Positions 16,234-25,431 of a stretch of 64,000 nt of DNA are shown here, one piece after another. Within the stretch, counting starts at the first letter, position 1. Each line of letters begins with the position of its first letter. Position numbers and translations under genes: made by a program. A model generated the notes under the pieces. The model did no database searches and was not told the DNA's origin. It saw only the letters and a program-made list of their open reading frames with translations. Source of the DNA: CAVUBL01 sp963739795 (GTDB lineage: Bacteria > Acidobacteriota > Thermoanaerobaculia > Multivoradales > DATKCC01); contig CAVUBL010000015.1 in NCBI GenBank assembly GCA_963739795.1, forward strand, positions 124,001 through 188,000, given 5' to 3'.

Positions 16234-17418
16234 TCAGAAGCTGAACTGGGCGCCGAAGACGACAAGACGGGAGCGCTCTTCGAGCTTGCCGGTGGTCAGG
16301 GCCACGGCCACCGCTTCCGGCGTGTCGACGAAGGCGAAGCGGTTGCCCTTCACCTGGTGGACCTCGAGGCGGACCACGAACGACGGACCGAACCAGTAGT
16401 TGACGCCGACGGCGGCCTCCCGGTGCTCCATGAGCTGCGGCAGGATGGACGGCAGCGTCGAGAGGTCGGTCCCCGGGAAGTCGAGGGTCCAGTCCTCGCC
16501 GCGGACCGCGAGCTGCCATTTCTCGGTCATCATGTAGGCGAGCTCCCCATAGCCGCCCTTCTCGGTGAACTGGTTGCGGTTCTCGAGGGTCCCCCACTCG
16601 GTGCGGGCCGTCCAGCGGTCGTTCACGTACTCGGCGTGTCCGATGTAGGCCTGGCGGGTCTCCGGGACGGCCACGCTGAGGCCCAGCGTCTCGTCCCCCT
16701 GGTAGGCGGACGCGCCGATGCTCAGACCCTCGATGGGAGTGGAGACGACGAAGCGGCCGCCGATCGTGTCCTTGACCGTGAAGCCCAGGCTGACCTTGGG
16801 CTCGAGGAACAGGGAGGGGTCCGTCGACAGCACGCCGGGGACTTCGAAGTCACCTTCGATCTCCCCGCCGTAGAGGTCGTACTGGATCCCCCACCCGGAG
16901 CGGAACGAGTGGCTTCCGGTCAGGCCCACTCCGTTGTACGCCTTGGCGGTGAAGCCGTTGGGCCCGTAGATGCTCTGGGGCAGGAGGTAAAAGGGGCGCA
17001 GCGTGCCGACGTCGAAGATCTCGCCGTAGAGACCGAACGGGTGCTTGACCCGTCCGATGCGGATCTTGAGGGCGTCGCTGACGAACCACTCGGCGAAGGC
17101 GTAGTCCAGCCGGGCGCTCTGACTGTCGGCGGTGGAGTTGTCGGCCCGGGAGAACACCTGGGCCACCACCGAGAGGCGGGGGGATGGATGGGCGGAGACA
17201 TTGAGGGCGAACTCGGCGTTGTCGTACTTGCCGTCGGGCGTGCCCACCGCGTAGCTCAGGTGGTCGGTGTTGCCATAGGCCCAGCCGCCGAAGCCGTGGA
17301 TCTCGACCGTGTCGAGCGGGCCCGCGGCCGACCCGGCGCTGGGCAGCAGCAGGAGCGCCACGGCGGCCAAGGCCAAGGCGGCGGCGCGGGGTGGAGCGGG
17401 GAACGGCGTGCGGTTCAT
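16234..17418 (-). CDS. Outer-membrane porin-like beta-barrel
   Basis: 394-residue exported protein: signal peptide to about residue 32 (SAGSAAG), then regularly alternating amphipathic strands and a terminal strand ending in aromatic phenylalanine (VVFGAQFSF), the usual outer-membrane insertion signal. Strand-like segments include RLDYAFAEWFVSD and LKIRIGRVKHPFGLYGEIFD, reminiscent of OprO/OprP or Ptx-type porins in which a R-K-rich constriction passes anions; that specificity is a guess. Lies 10 nt before the PstS-like gene and 14 nt after cheA, clearly within the operon. No lipid anchor. Together with its neighbour it looks like a nutrient entry and recognition pair embedded among chemotaxis genes. 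Confidence 0.8.
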   Translation of the reverse strand: MNRTPFPAPPRAAALALAAVALLLLPSAGSAAGPLDTVEIHGFGGWAYGNTDHLSYAVGTPDGKYDNAEFALNVSAHPSPRLSVVAQVFSRADNSTADSQSARLDYAFAEWFVSDALKIRIGRVKHPFGLYGEIFDVGTLRPFYLLPQSIYGPNGFTAKAYNGVGLTGSHSFRSGWGIQYDLYGGEIEGDFEVPGVLSTDPSLFLEPKVSLGFTVKDTIGGRFVVSTPIEGLSIGASAYQGDETLGLSVAVPETRQAYIGHAEYVNDRWTARTEWGTLENRNQFTEKGGYGELAYMMTEKWQLAVRGEDWTLDFPGTDLSTLPSILPQLMEHREAAVGVNYWFGPSFVVRLEVHQVKGNRFAFVDTPEAVAVALTTGKLEERSRLVVFGAQFSF

Positions 17419-17431
17419 GGCGAGTCCTCCC

Positions 17432-19198
17432 TCAGGGGCTGTCGAGTTCGCGCGGTGACGGCCGAGCGTCCGCGGAGCGCCCCCTCCAGTGCCTCGCGGG
17501 CACCGGACCGAGGGCTTCCGCCTCTCGCTGGTGGCTTCCGAGGAGCTCGGCGACGTCGAGAATCAGGGTCACCCGGCCGTTTCCGAGGATCGCCGAGCCG
17601 GCGATCCCGGGCAGGCCGCGGAGGAGCCTGGGGACGGGTTTGAGAACGGTCTGCTGCTCGCCGTGGAGCGCGTCGACCACGAGACCGAGCTCGCGACCGG
17701 CATAGCGAATCACCACGACGCTCTCCCGGCCGGCGGGGGTCTCGTCGAGACCCAGGATCCGCCGCAGCCGGACGCAGCCGAGATTGTGCCCGCGCAAGGA
17801 GGCCACGCCGCTGCCGTTGCGGTCTCCGTCGCGGTCGAGGTCGAGGCCGGTCGGAAGGCCGAGAGTCTCGACCACCGACTCGAGGGGCAGGATGTACATC
17901 TCGTCCGCCACCTCCACCATGAAGCCGTCGATCACCGCCAGGGTCAGGGGCATGCGCAGCGTGAACGTGGTCCCCTCGCCCGGGCGGCTCGCGACGCGGA
18001 CGCTCCCCTGGAACGCCTCGACGTTGCGCCGCACCACGTCCATCCCGACCCCGCGGCCGGAGAGCTCGCTCACCGTTTCGACGGTGGAGAAACCGGGCTC
18101 GAAGACCAGGTCGGCGAGCCGCGCGTCGCTCGGCTCCTCGCGCTCTCCGATCCGGCCCGTGGCGAGGGCCCGGCGGAGAATCCGCTCCCTGTCCAGGCCG
18201 CGGCCGTCGTCGATGACCTGGAGGACGATCGAGCCGGACTCGGCCAGGGTGCGGACGGTGACCCGGCCCACCGGGTCCTTGCCCGCCGCCCGGCGCTCTT
18301 CGGGGGTCTCGATCCCGTGACCGACGGCGTTGCGCAGCATGTGGGTGAGGGGATCGTGGAGGTGCTCGACCACCGAGAGATCGAGCTCGACCTCCTCGCC
18401 CTCGAGCACCAGCCGCGCCTCCTTGCCCAGAGACGCGGCCATGTCGTGGACGGTCCGCCGATGTCGCTGGAGGCTGGCGCTCACCGGCACCGTGCGGAGC
18501 TTCATGACGAGCTCCTGGAGCTCCATGTGGAGGGAATCGGCCTCGCGCAGGGCCTGGAGGACCACCTGTTTGGAGACGGCGGGGTCCTCCAGGAGCTGCA
18601 CCACGCGGCCGCGGCCGACGCCGATCTCGCCGGCCGCGTCGACCAGCCTGTCGAGCTTTTCCACCTCGACGCGCAGCGTCCGGTCCCGCGTCTCGAGGAG
18701 GCGCGGGGGCGCTTGCCGGCGCGCGGCCTCCCGGCCGACGTCCGAGCCGCCATCCAGGGCGGCCCGCGGCCCCGAATCCGGTCCGGCTACACCGGCCGGA
18801 GCCCCCCCGGCCTCGGCGGCCGCCGCCAGCTTCTCGAGCAGGGCCTCGTCGTCGTCGCCCAGACGATCGCTGCCCGCGACGGCCTCGGCCACCAGGCGGC
18901 GCGCGGCGTCGAGGCCTTGGAGAAGGAGCGCGACGAGCTCGGGGCCCGCCACCACGTCGCCGTCGCGCAGGCGCTCGAGAACGTCCTCCAGGGCGTGCCC
19001 CAGGGTGGCGACGGACGAGAACCCGAAGATCCCGGCGTTGCCCTTCAGGGTGTGGACGATGCGGAAGATCTCCGCCGGGGCCTCCGGCGTCCCGGGGTCC
19101 TCCTCGAGGGCGAGGATCCGGTCCTCCAAGAGGGCCAGGCCCTCCTCCGTTTCGGCCAGGAAGGTCCGCAGAAGGGCGTCCTGCTCGGCCGGCGTCAC
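17432..19198 (-). CDS. cheA: Chemotaxis histidine kinase CheA
   Basis: 588-residue kinase that passes phosphate from ATP to CheY-like and CheB receivers. P1 (Hpt): phospho-His in RIVHTLKGNAGIFGF at about residue 49. After an Ala/Gly linker (about 125-190, no recognisable P2 CheY-binding domain) come P3 (VEKLDRLVDAAGEIGVG), P4 ATPase (HMLRNAVGHGIETPEERRA, IDDGRGLD, FEPGFSTVETVSELSGRG, VGMDVVRRNV) and P5 CheW-like (MYILPLESVVETLG to AILGNGRVTLILDV). The GTG start overlaps the cheD stop (GTGA). Lack of P2 is common in non-enteric CheA. Intact. Confidence 0.95.
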   Translation of the reverse strand: MTPAEQDALLRTFLAETEEGLALLEDRILALEEDPGTPEAPAEIFRIVHTLKGNAGIFGFSSVATLGHALEDVLERLRDGDVVAGPELVALLLQGLDAARRLVAEAVAGSDRLGDDDEALLEKLAAAAEAGGAPAGVAGPDSGPRAALDGGSDVGREAARRQAPPRLLETRDRTLRVEVEKLDRLVDAAGEIGVGRGRVVQLLEDPAVSKQVVLQALREADSLHMELQELVMKLRTVPVSASLQRHRRTVHDMAASLGKEARLVLEGEEVELDLSVVEHLHDPLTHMLRNAVGHGIETPEERRAAGKDPVGRVTVRTLAESGSIVLQVIDDGRGLDRERILRRALATGRIGEREEPSDARLADLVFEPGFSTVETVSELSGRGVGMDVVRRNVEAFQGSVRVASRPGEGTTFTLRMPLTLAVIDGFMVEVADEMYILPLESVVETLGLPTGLDLDRDGDRNGSGVASLRGHNLGCVRLRRILGLDETPAGRESVVVIRYAGRELGLVVDALHGEQQTVLKPVPRLLRGLPGIAGSAILGNGRVTLILDVAELLGSHQREAEALGPVPARHWRGRSADARPSPRELDSP

Positions 19199-19671
19199 GC
19201 GCCCCCCAGGAGCTTGAGCCAGACGGAGCCCTCGCCGGTCTCGAAGAAGATCTTGCGCCCCCGGCTGCCGCCCACGTCCTCGGCCACGACGGGGATCCCG
19301 GCCCGCGCTAGGGCGTCCCGCGCGGCGGCCACGTTGCGCTCGCCCAGGGTCGAAGCGCCGCCGGGGGGCGGCCCGTGGACCGCGGCGCCGCCGAAGAGCT
19401 TCGCCGTCAGGCCGCGACGGCCGCTGCCCAGGCTTTCGAGACTCTCCAGGACCAGCCGAATCGCCACGTTGCCGAAGCGCGGCGAGGAGAGCCCGTTGCC
19501 CACCTCGTGCGGCAGGATGAAGTGGGTCATCCCGGCGAAGCCCCGGACCTCGTCCCACAGGCACACGGCGACGCACGAACCGAGGATCGTGGTCACGGTG
19601 CAGGCCTCCGTCAGAGTCACGAACTCCCCGGGATAGAGGTAGATCCGACGCTCGGCCGGGTTCCGGATCAT
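19195..19671 (-). CDS. cheD: Chemoreceptor glutamine deamidase CheD
   Basis: 158-residue enzyme that deamidates specific receptor glutamines and can be a CheC partner. The catalytic Cys lies in TTILGSCVAVCLWD (near residue 30) and the His in MTHFILPHE; later conserved parts are AKLFGGAAV, LGERNVAAARDAL and EDVGGSRGRKIFFETGEG. The ATG at 19671 overlaps the upstream stop (ATGA) and the 3' end overlaps cheA (GTGA), so translation is coupled on both sides. No cheC is present in the window. Normal length and complete. Confidence 0.93.
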   Translation of the reverse strand: MIRNPAERRIYLYPGEFVTLTEACTVTTILGSCVAVCLWDEVRGFAGMTHFILPHEVGNGLSSPRFGNVAIRLVLESLESLGSGRRGLTAKLFGGAAVHGPPPGGASTLGERNVAAARDALARAGIPVVAEDVGGSRGRKIFFETGEGSVWLKLLGGA

Positions 19672-20465
19672 CGCGTCGGCGCCGTTCCCGGGGTTTGCTC
19701 GGCGTGGAGGGTCGAGCAGTAGAGGGCGGTGCCCGCCTGCGCCGCCAGGAGATCGAGGATCTCGTAGTCCAGATCCACCAGCCCCGAGGACTTCTGGGGC
19801 AGGAGGCGGAAGATGGCGAGGGCACCGAACACGCGCCGGCCCAAGCGCAGGGGGATGCAGGCGGTCAGGTGCTCCTCGGCCGCGGCGCGCATCGAGGCGT
19901 CCGAGCGCCCCGCGACCCACGCCCTGCCGGTGGCGAAGACCTGTCCGACCAGGCCGGAGTCGCCCGCGAGCTCCCGGCATCGGCCCTCGGCGATCCCGAA
20001 GGTCTCGACCACCTGGAGCTGGCCGTCCTCGCCGCGCTCCAGGATCGCCAGCTCCTCGCTGCCGACCAGGTTGATGACGATCTCCTTGATGCTCCGGAGC
20101 ACCGCCTGGCGATCCAGCGTCTCGTGCAGCCCGTAGCTCGCGACGTAGAGATTGACCAGGTCGGAGTTGCGCTTCTCGAGCTGGAGATACTCGTCGGCGT
20201 AGCTCCGGGTCTCGGTCTCGATCTCGTGCAGGCGGCCCTGGAGCTCGGCGTGGTCCTGGCGGCAGGCCGCGAGGCGCTCGCGGAGCTCGATGATCTCCTC
20301 GCGCAAGCTCAGGTGCTCCTTCTCCAGGGCGTCGTTGCCCGATTCGAGGGCGGCGAGCTTTCGCCGGAGGTGATCGTTGTCGTCGAGGAGCTTCTGGATG
20401 TAGCGCTGCGTGTCGTCGAACACGCTCTGGGCGAAACGGCCGCGCGGCTTCGAGTCTCGATCCAT
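19668..20465 (-). CDS. Coiled-coil GAF-domain protein
   Basis: 265-residue cytoplasmic protein. Residues 10-105 form a heptad-rich coiled coil (DDNDHLRRKLAALESGND and onward); residues 110-255 look like a GAF sensor domain (ETLDRQAVLRSIKEIVINL, GIAEGRCRELAGDSGLVGQVF, ACIPLRLGRRVFGALAIF). GAF proteins bind small ligands or act as scaffolds; no output domain is attached. Its position between the CheY-like regulator and cheD suggests an accessory part of the signalling complex. The start at 20465 is 10 nt from the upstream stop side of the response regulator. Ligand unknown. Confidence 0.8.
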   Translation of the reverse strand: MDRDSKPRGRFAQSVFDDTQRYIQKLLDDNDHLRRKLAALESGNDALEKEHLSLREEIIELRERLAACRQDHAELQGRLHEIETETRSYADEYLQLEKRNSDLVNLYVASYGLHETLDRQAVLRSIKEIVINLVGSEELAILERGEDGQLQVVETFGIAEGRCRELAGDSGLVGQVFATGRAWVAGRSDASMRAAAEEHLTACIPLRLGRRVFGALAIFRLLPQKSSGLVDLDYEILDLLAAQAGTALYCSTLHAEQTPGTAPTR

Positions 20466-20475
20466 GGCATGGCCC

Positions 20476-20847
20476 TCAGCCGAGGAAGCTCCGGATCTTG
20501 CTCAGCAGCTCGGTGGCATCGATCGGCTTGGTGACGTAGTCGTTGCAGCCGGCGGCGAACCCGGTCTCCATGTGGGTCTCGTCCCCGCGGGTGGTCACCA
20601 TGATGATGGGGATCGCCGCCGTGCCCTCGTCCGAGCGCAGGGCGCGGCAGGCCTGGAACCCGTCCATGCGGGGCATGACCACGTCGAGAAGGATGAGGTC
20701 GGGATGCTCGGCGAGGGCCTTGCGGACGGCTTCCTCGCCGTCGTTCGCCGTGATCAGCTCGAAGGGGCCCCGATCGAGGAGCATCTTCTCCATGAACAGG
20801 GTGGTGGCCGAGTCGTCCACCAGCAGAATTTTCTTGCTCGCCTTCAC
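20476..20847 (-). CDS. Single-domain CheY-like response regulator
   Basis: 123-residue receiver with no output domain: acidic pair in ILLVDDSATTLFM, phospho-acceptor Asp in LILLDVVMPRMDGF, Thr/Lys switch in IIMVTTRGD and DYVTKPIDA. Likely target of the CheA in this operon, acting on a motor or a downstream partner. I chose the GTG at 20847, 7 nt after GGAGG, because the receiver begins directly after it (VKASKKILLVDD). The frame extends further upstream but encodes no domain. The kinase gene ends 122 bp upstream; this gap shows only GC-rich sequence and perhaps a secondary promoter. Confidence 0.9.
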   Translation of the reverse strand: MKASKKILLVDDSATTLFMEKMLLDRGPFELITANDGEEAVRKALAEHPDLILLDVVMPRMDGFQACRALRSDEGTAAIPIIMVTTRGDETHMETGFAAGCNDYVTKPIDATELLSKIRSFLG

Positions 20848-20969
20848 CAGTCGCCTCCGGGTCTCGGTTCGGGGGAGAGCGCGTCGCTCCCGGGTCGGCC
20901 CCGAGTCTGGAGGGCGAAGGTTACGAGCCGAATTACGGAGGCGGCGGAGGCCGCCGGTCAGGGGGGCGC

Positions 20970-22097
20970 TCAGGCGTTCGGTAGGTGGACCCGCAGGGTC
21001 GTTCCGGAGGCCCCGGCGGCGGCCAGCTCCAGCTCGCCGCCCATCCCCTCGGTGAGGGCCCGGGCGAGGGCCAGGCCGAGGCCGGCGCCGGCGGCGGGGC
21101 GGGTCGTCGAGGCGTCCGCCTGGAGGAAGGGCTCGAACAGCCGGTGGCGGAACTCCGCGGGGATCCCCGGTCCGCGGTCGGCGACCTCCAGCGTGGTGCA
21201 CCGGGCACGCCGGCGCGCCGCCAGGCGGACCGGAGCCGGCGCCGGGGAGAACTTCAGGGCGTTCGAGAGGAGCTGGGCGAGGACCTGGAGCAGGGCCTCG
21301 CGGTCCGCCCGGACCGCGGCCGGGCCGCCGCCCAACCCGGAGAGATCGACGACGACGCGGCCGGACATCTCCTCCTCCCTCCGGGCCGCCTCGTTCAGCA
21401 GCTCGGCCACAGGCACCGGCCGGAGCTCGAGATCCAGGGACCCCGAGACCGCCCGCTCGAGGTCGAGGAGGTTGCGCACCACCGCCAGCAGGTGCCTGGC
21501 GTTGCGCTCGGCGACCTCCACCGCCCGCTCGACACGCGAGCCCGGGGCCGCGCCGCCCCGCAGCAGCCCCAGGGCGCCGAGGATCGAGGTCAGGGGCGTG
21601 CGCAGCTCGTGGCTCACCACCCTCACGAACTCTTCCTTCATCCGGTCCAGCCGCGCGCGCTCGGTGACGTCCTCACTGACCGTGATGCGGCCCAGCACGC
21701 GCCCCGTCTCGTCTCGGATGTCGTCGGACACGAGCCGCACGGGAAACGTGCTTCCGTCGCGGCGACGGTTCACCCGGCTCCTGCCCCAGGGCGCTTCGTC
21801 GAAGGCGGCGGGAGGCGGCGGGGAGGCCTGGCCGGGGGCGCCGAGCTCGCTCGCCGGACGACCGATCAGCTCCTCCGGCGGGTAGTCGTGCATCGCGGCC
21901 TCCGCCCGGTTGGCGTAGACGATCCGGCCCTCCGGGTCGCTCAGCGTGAGCCCGAGGCTCATCTGCTCGACCGCCCGGGCGAGAGTGCCGGGCGCCGCTT
22001 CGATGAGGCGCGTCGCGAGGTCGTCGTCGGTCCCGGGGGCCCCCCCGGCCGGCGGCTCCTTCGGCTCGGCCCGCTCCCGCCCGGTTCGGTCGCTCAT
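20970..22097 (-). CDS. PAS-domain sensor histidine kinase
   Basis: 375-residue soluble kinase without clear membrane helices. A PAS domain (MSLGLTLSDPEGRIVYANRA to GRITVSEDVTERARLD, about residues 45-150) is followed by HisKA with FVRVVSHELRTPLTSILGAL and an HATPase domain: LLSNALKFSPAPAPV (N box), VADRGPGIP, and GAGLGLALARALTEGMGGEL. The start overlaps the OmpR-type regulator's stop (ATGA), so the two form an adjacent pair. It may phosphorylate either that regulator or the CheY-like protein downstream. Ala/Arg-rich composition, otherwise intact. Confidence 0.9.
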   Translation of the reverse strand: MSDRTGRERAEPKEPPAGGAPGTDDDLATRLIEAAPGTLARAVEQMSLGLTLSDPEGRIVYANRAEAAMHDYPPEELIGRPASELGAPGQASPPPPAAFDEAPWGRSRVNRRRDGSTFPVRLVSDDIRDETGRVLGRITVSEDVTERARLDRMKEEFVRVVSHELRTPLTSILGALGLLRGGAAPGSRVERAVEVAERNARHLLAVVRNLLDLERAVSGSLDLELRPVPVAELLNEAARREEEMSGRVVVDLSGLGGGPAAVRADREALLQVLAQLLSNALKFSPAPAPVRLAARRRARCTTLEVADRGPGIPAEFRHRLFEPFLQADASTTRPAAGAGLGLALARALTEGMGGELELAAAGASGTTLRVHLPNA

Positions 22098-22801
22098 CGA
22101 TCCTCTCCGGCGGCCTTCCTCAGCAACCGATAGCCGAGGCCCCGTTCGGTGACCAGGTACCTGGGCCGCGCCGGGTCCTCCTCGATCTTCTGGCGGATGC
22201 GGTGCACGTGGACCCGCAAGGTGTCCTCGAAGACCTCTTCGCGGGGCCAGATGCGCCCGAGCAGGTGCGAGGTCGACACCGTCCGTCCCCGGGCCCGCAC
22301 CAGGATGTGGAGGATGTGGGTCTCGGTGGGCGTGAGCTCCACGACGTCGCCGACGAGGACGGCGCGGCCGGCGGCGAGCTCCAGGGTCAGGCAGTCGTCG
22401 ATCGCGATGGACGGTCCGGTGGCGTGATCGAAGGACTCGAAGCGCCCGAGCACCCGCCGGACGCGCGCGGCGAGCTCTTCCGGGTCGAAAGGCTTGACCA
22501 GGTAGTCGTCCGCGAACTCGCGGATCGCGGCGTTGATCGTCCTCTGGTCGTCGACGGCGGTGAGCAGGACGATCGGCAGATCGGAGAACCGGCGGAGCTC
22601 GCGGCAGAGCTCGATCCCGTCGACCTCCGGCATCATGATGTCGACCACCGCCAGATGGGGAATTCCCTGGGTGGCGACGATCTCCAGAGCCTCGGCGGCG
22701 GAGGCGGCGGTGAGGACCGTCAGCCCTTCGTCCTCGAGGAGCTGGGTCACCGTCCAGCGGATGTCCGCCTCGTCGTCGACGAACAGGATGCGCGGCTTCA
22801 C
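22094..22801 (-). CDS. OmpR/PhoB-family response regulator
   Basis: 235-residue DNA-binding regulator: receiver (ILFVDDEADIRWTVTQLL, phospho-Asp in LAVVDIMMPEVDGIEL, Lys in DDYLVKPFDPEEL) and a C-terminal winged helix (VELTPTETHILHILVRARGR, DTLRVHVHRIRQKIEEDP, YLVTERGLGYRL). It probably activates or represses promoters in response to one of the two kinases around it. Start and stop overlap both neighbours by ATGA, so the hybrid kinase, this regulator and the PAS kinase are translated as a coupled set. Intact. Confidence 0.93.
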   Translation of the reverse strand: MKPRILFVDDEADIRWTVTQLLEDEGLTVLTAASAAEALEIVATQGIPHLAVVDIMMPEVDGIELCRELRRFSDLPIVLLTAVDDQRTINAAIREFADDYLVKPFDPEELAARVRRVLGRFESFDHATGPSIAIDDCLTLELAAGRAVLVGDVVELTPTETHILHILVRARGRTVSTSHLLGRIWPREEVFEDTLRVHVHRIRQKIEEDPARPRYLVTERGLGYRLLRKAAGEDR

Positions 22802-25185
22802 AGGGGCTCCTCGGCGGCGCCCTCCCCTCCCTCGGCCGACGCCCGAAGCACCCGGCGCAGGGCGTCGAGGAGGTCCTCCGCGGTCAGAGGCTTGGAGAGG
22901 ACCAGGTCGGCCCCGGGCGGCGGCGCGGCGTTCTCGTCGCCGCTCATGGCGACGATCGGGAGCCCCGGCTCGAGCTCGCGCAGGGCGCGGATCGCGGCGC
23001 CGCCGTCGAGGTGCGGCATCCGCAGGTCCATGACCACGGCCTTCACCTCCGCGCGGCGTTCCTCGAAGCGGCGCAAGGCCGCGCGACCGTCGGCGGCGAG
23101 CACGGTCCGGTAGCCGGAGGCTTCCAGCACGCTGGCGGCGATCTCGCGCACCGCCTCGTCGTCGTCGGCCAGGAGGACCAGCTCGCCGTCGCCTCTCGGA
23201 GACGGCAGGATCGACCGCCAGCTCCCCTCCGGGTCGCTCTCCCGGGCCACCGGCAGGTAGACGCTGAAGAGCGTCCCTCCGGCCGGCCCGCCGTCGATCT
23301 CGATGAACCCGCCGTGGGCCGCGACGATGGTCTCCACGGTAAACAGCCCGAGGCCGGTCCCGTGCTCGGGGTCTTTAGTGGTGAAGAACGGGTCGAAGAC
23401 CCGGTGGCGGAGCTCGCGGGGAATCCCGGGGCCGGTGTCGGCCACCTCCAGGAGGACGTAGCGCCCGGTCCGGGCCGCCGGGCGCGTTCGCAGGTCCTCG
23501 GCGGTCAGCTCGCGGTTGTGCGCCGCGATCCGCAGCCTCCCCTCGCCCTCCATGGCGTCCCGGGCGTTGACCGCCAGGTTGAGCAGCACCTGCTGGATCT
23601 GCGTCGGATCCCCCTCCACCTGCCAGAGGTCCCGATCGAACCGTACGGAGAGCTTCATCGACTTGGGGAACGTGTCGCGGGCGATGTCGCCGACCTCCTG
23701 CACCAGGTGGCGCAGCTCGACCGGGATCCGCTGCCCGTCGGCGCCCCGGGCGAAGGTCAGGAGCTGGCGGATGAGGTCGGCGCCGCGCCGGGAGTTGGTC
23801 TCGAGGATCGACAGCACCCGCTCGTGCTGTGACGGCCGACCCCGGCGCAGCAGCTTGATCGCCATGAGGATCGGAGTGAGCACGTTGTTGAGGTCGTGGG
23901 CGATCCCTCCCGCGAGGACGCCGATGCTCTCCAGGCGCTGCGCCCGCAGGAGCTGGGTCTCCAGCCGCTTGTGCTCGGTGATGTCGACCCCCACGTTGAT
24001 CACGCACTTCTCGCCGGACATCTCCACGACAACCGACGACAGCAGGAGGTCGTACTCGACACCGTCGTGGGAGTGGGCGTGGATCTCCACGCCCCGGACC
24101 GAGCCCCGCTCGGTGAGCAACCGGGTCATCCGGCGGGCGTCGTTCCGGTCCCAGAGGCCGAGCTTGGAGCCGTCGCCTCCGATCAGGTCCTCGCGCCGGA
24201 GACCGGAGAGCTCGCAGAGGACCTCGTTCACCTCCAGGATCGTCCCGTCGACCAGGGTCGTGATCACCGCCGGATTCGGGTTGGCGAAGAAGGCCTTCGC
24301 GAAGCGCTCCTCCGAGACCTCCAGCAGCCGCCCGGCGGCGCGACGGGCCGCCTCGCCCCGACGGCGCGCCGTGATGTCGAACAGGGCCCCCTCGAGGTAC
24401 GCGAGCTCCCCGCCGACGGTCCGCACCGGCTGTCCGTAGTCCTCGACCCAGCGGTAGCTCCCGTCGGCGCGGCGCAGGCGGTACTCGAGCCGGTACGGGC
24501 GGGCCTGTTCGATCGCGCTCGCGACTCCCTCGCGGATGGCCGCCTCATCGTCGGGATGGAAGAGGGCCGCGAACGGGGGGCTTCCCCAGAGCAGCGTCTC
24601 GGGCGAGTAGCCGGTGAGCTCCTCGACGGCGCCGTTCAGGTAGAGCTTCGAGTAGTCGTGGTCGTGGCGCGAGAGGTAGACGACGCCGGGGAGGTTCTGG
24701 GCCAGGATCTCGAACATCTCGGAGCGGTCGGCCGGCGCTTTCGAGTCTTCGATCGGCGGCTTGGCCGGCGTCAGGCAGGCGAGAACGCGCGGCGGCCCGC
24801 CCCGATGACGGTCCCTGGAGGCGGGGATCGCCGCAGCGGTCGCCGTCATCCAGACCCAACTGCCCTCGGCGTGGCGCCAGCGATACCGGACCGCCCGGGG
24901 ACTGCGCCCGGACCGCGCGCACTCGAAGGCGGCCTCGGCGACGGGCCGGTCGCTCGGGTGGACCAGCTCGAGTCCGTCCCGGCCCGCCAGGGACGCCGGA
25001 GCATGGCCGAGGAGCTCGAGCGCACGGCCGCCCGCGCGGACGATCCGCCGGCCCTCGTCGATCTCGAGGAGCACGTCGCCGGAGAGGCTCCACAGGAGGT
25101 CGAAGGACGTGGCGTCGCCGCTGGGCTCGGAGAGGGCCCGGGCCGCGCTTCGCCGGAGGCGCCCCACCGGCGCGCGCCGGATCAT
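22798..25185 (-). CDS. Hybrid sensor kinase (PAS-PAS-PAS-HisKA-HATPase-receiver)
   Basis: 795-residue soluble hybrid kinase, first gene of the long signalling operon. Three PAS segments can be seen: about 28-140 (GDVLLEIDEGRRIVRAGGRA), 165-280 (PGVVYLSRHDHDYSKLYLNG, with PAC) and 295-420 (ANPNPAVITTLVDGTILEVN). HisKA: SIGVLAGGIAHDLNNVLTPI, of the NtrB-like HDLNN type. HATPase: LNLAVNARDAMEGEGRL, DTGPGIP, GTGLGLFTVETIVAAHGG. C-terminal receiver: LVLLADDDEAVREIA, phospho-Asp in VVMDLRMPHLDG, Lys in LVLSKPLTAED. No membrane helix. The Shine-Dalgarno site for the ATG at 25185 is weak. Signal unknown. Confidence 0.92.
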   Translation of the reverse strand: MIRRAPVGRLRRSAARALSEPSGDATSFDLLWSLSGDVLLEIDEGRRIVRAGGRALELLGHAPASLAGRDGLELVHPSDRPVAEAAFECARSGRSPRAVRYRWRHAEGSWVWMTATAAAIPASRDRHRGGPPRVLACLTPAKPPIEDSKAPADRSEMFEILAQNLPGVVYLSRHDHDYSKLYLNGAVEELTGYSPETLLWGSPPFAALFHPDDEAAIREGVASAIEQARPYRLEYRLRRADGSYRWVEDYGQPVRTVGGELAYLEGALFDITARRRGEAARRAAGRLLEVSEERFAKAFFANPNPAVITTLVDGTILEVNEVLCELSGLRREDLIGGDGSKLGLWDRNDARRMTRLLTERGSVRGVEIHAHSHDGVEYDLLLSSVVVEMSGEKCVINVGVDITEHKRLETQLLRAQRLESIGVLAGGIAHDLNNVLTPILMAIKLLRRGRPSQHERVLSILETNSRRGADLIRQLLTFARGADGQRIPVELRHLVQEVGDIARDTFPKSMKLSVRFDRDLWQVEGDPTQIQQVLLNLAVNARDAMEGEGRLRIAAHNRELTAEDLRTRPAARTGRYVLLEVADTGPGIPRELRHRVFDPFFTTKDPEHGTGLGLFTVETIVAAHGGFIEIDGGPAGGTLFSVYLPVARESDPEGSWRSILPSPRGDGELVLLADDDEAVREIAASVLEASGYRTVLAADGRAALRRFEERRAEVKAVVMDLRMPHLDGGAAIRALRELEPGLPIVAMSGDENAAPPPGADLVLSKPLTAEDLLDALRRVLRASAEGGEGAAEEPL

Positions 25186-25283
25186 GGTGAGGCCACCCGC
25201 CCCACCGGACCGGTAGAGGGCGCGGACGTCTGCCCGACCTTGAGGCTCCTTCTCATCGCTGGCCTGTGCTCCGAGGGAAGCTC

Positions 25284-25289
25284 AGTATA
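25284..25289 (-). promoter_or_regulatory. Possible -10 element of the signalling operon
   Basis: TATACT on the minus strand, about 100 nt before the first gene of the kinase/chemotaxis operon and inside the 246-bp divergent gap. No good -35 element lies 17 nt upstream, so this is a weak prediction. Confidence 0.25.
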
Positions 25290-25431
25290 TCGCCGCCCTT
25301 GCCTCTCCCGCCTGCGGGGGTAGGCGCCCCACCCACCCCTCAGCGGCTGGACGATTCCCGGTCCGTAGCGTTCAATGGAAGGTACGCGGTGTACCACCGC
25401 ACAACGAAGGGCGGCCTTTCCGGAGGCAACG

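Noticed and set aside
13692..16244. 850-codon plus-strand frame opposite cheW, the MCP and the PstS-like gene
   Set aside because: No domain; it mirrors three well-recognised minus-strand genes.
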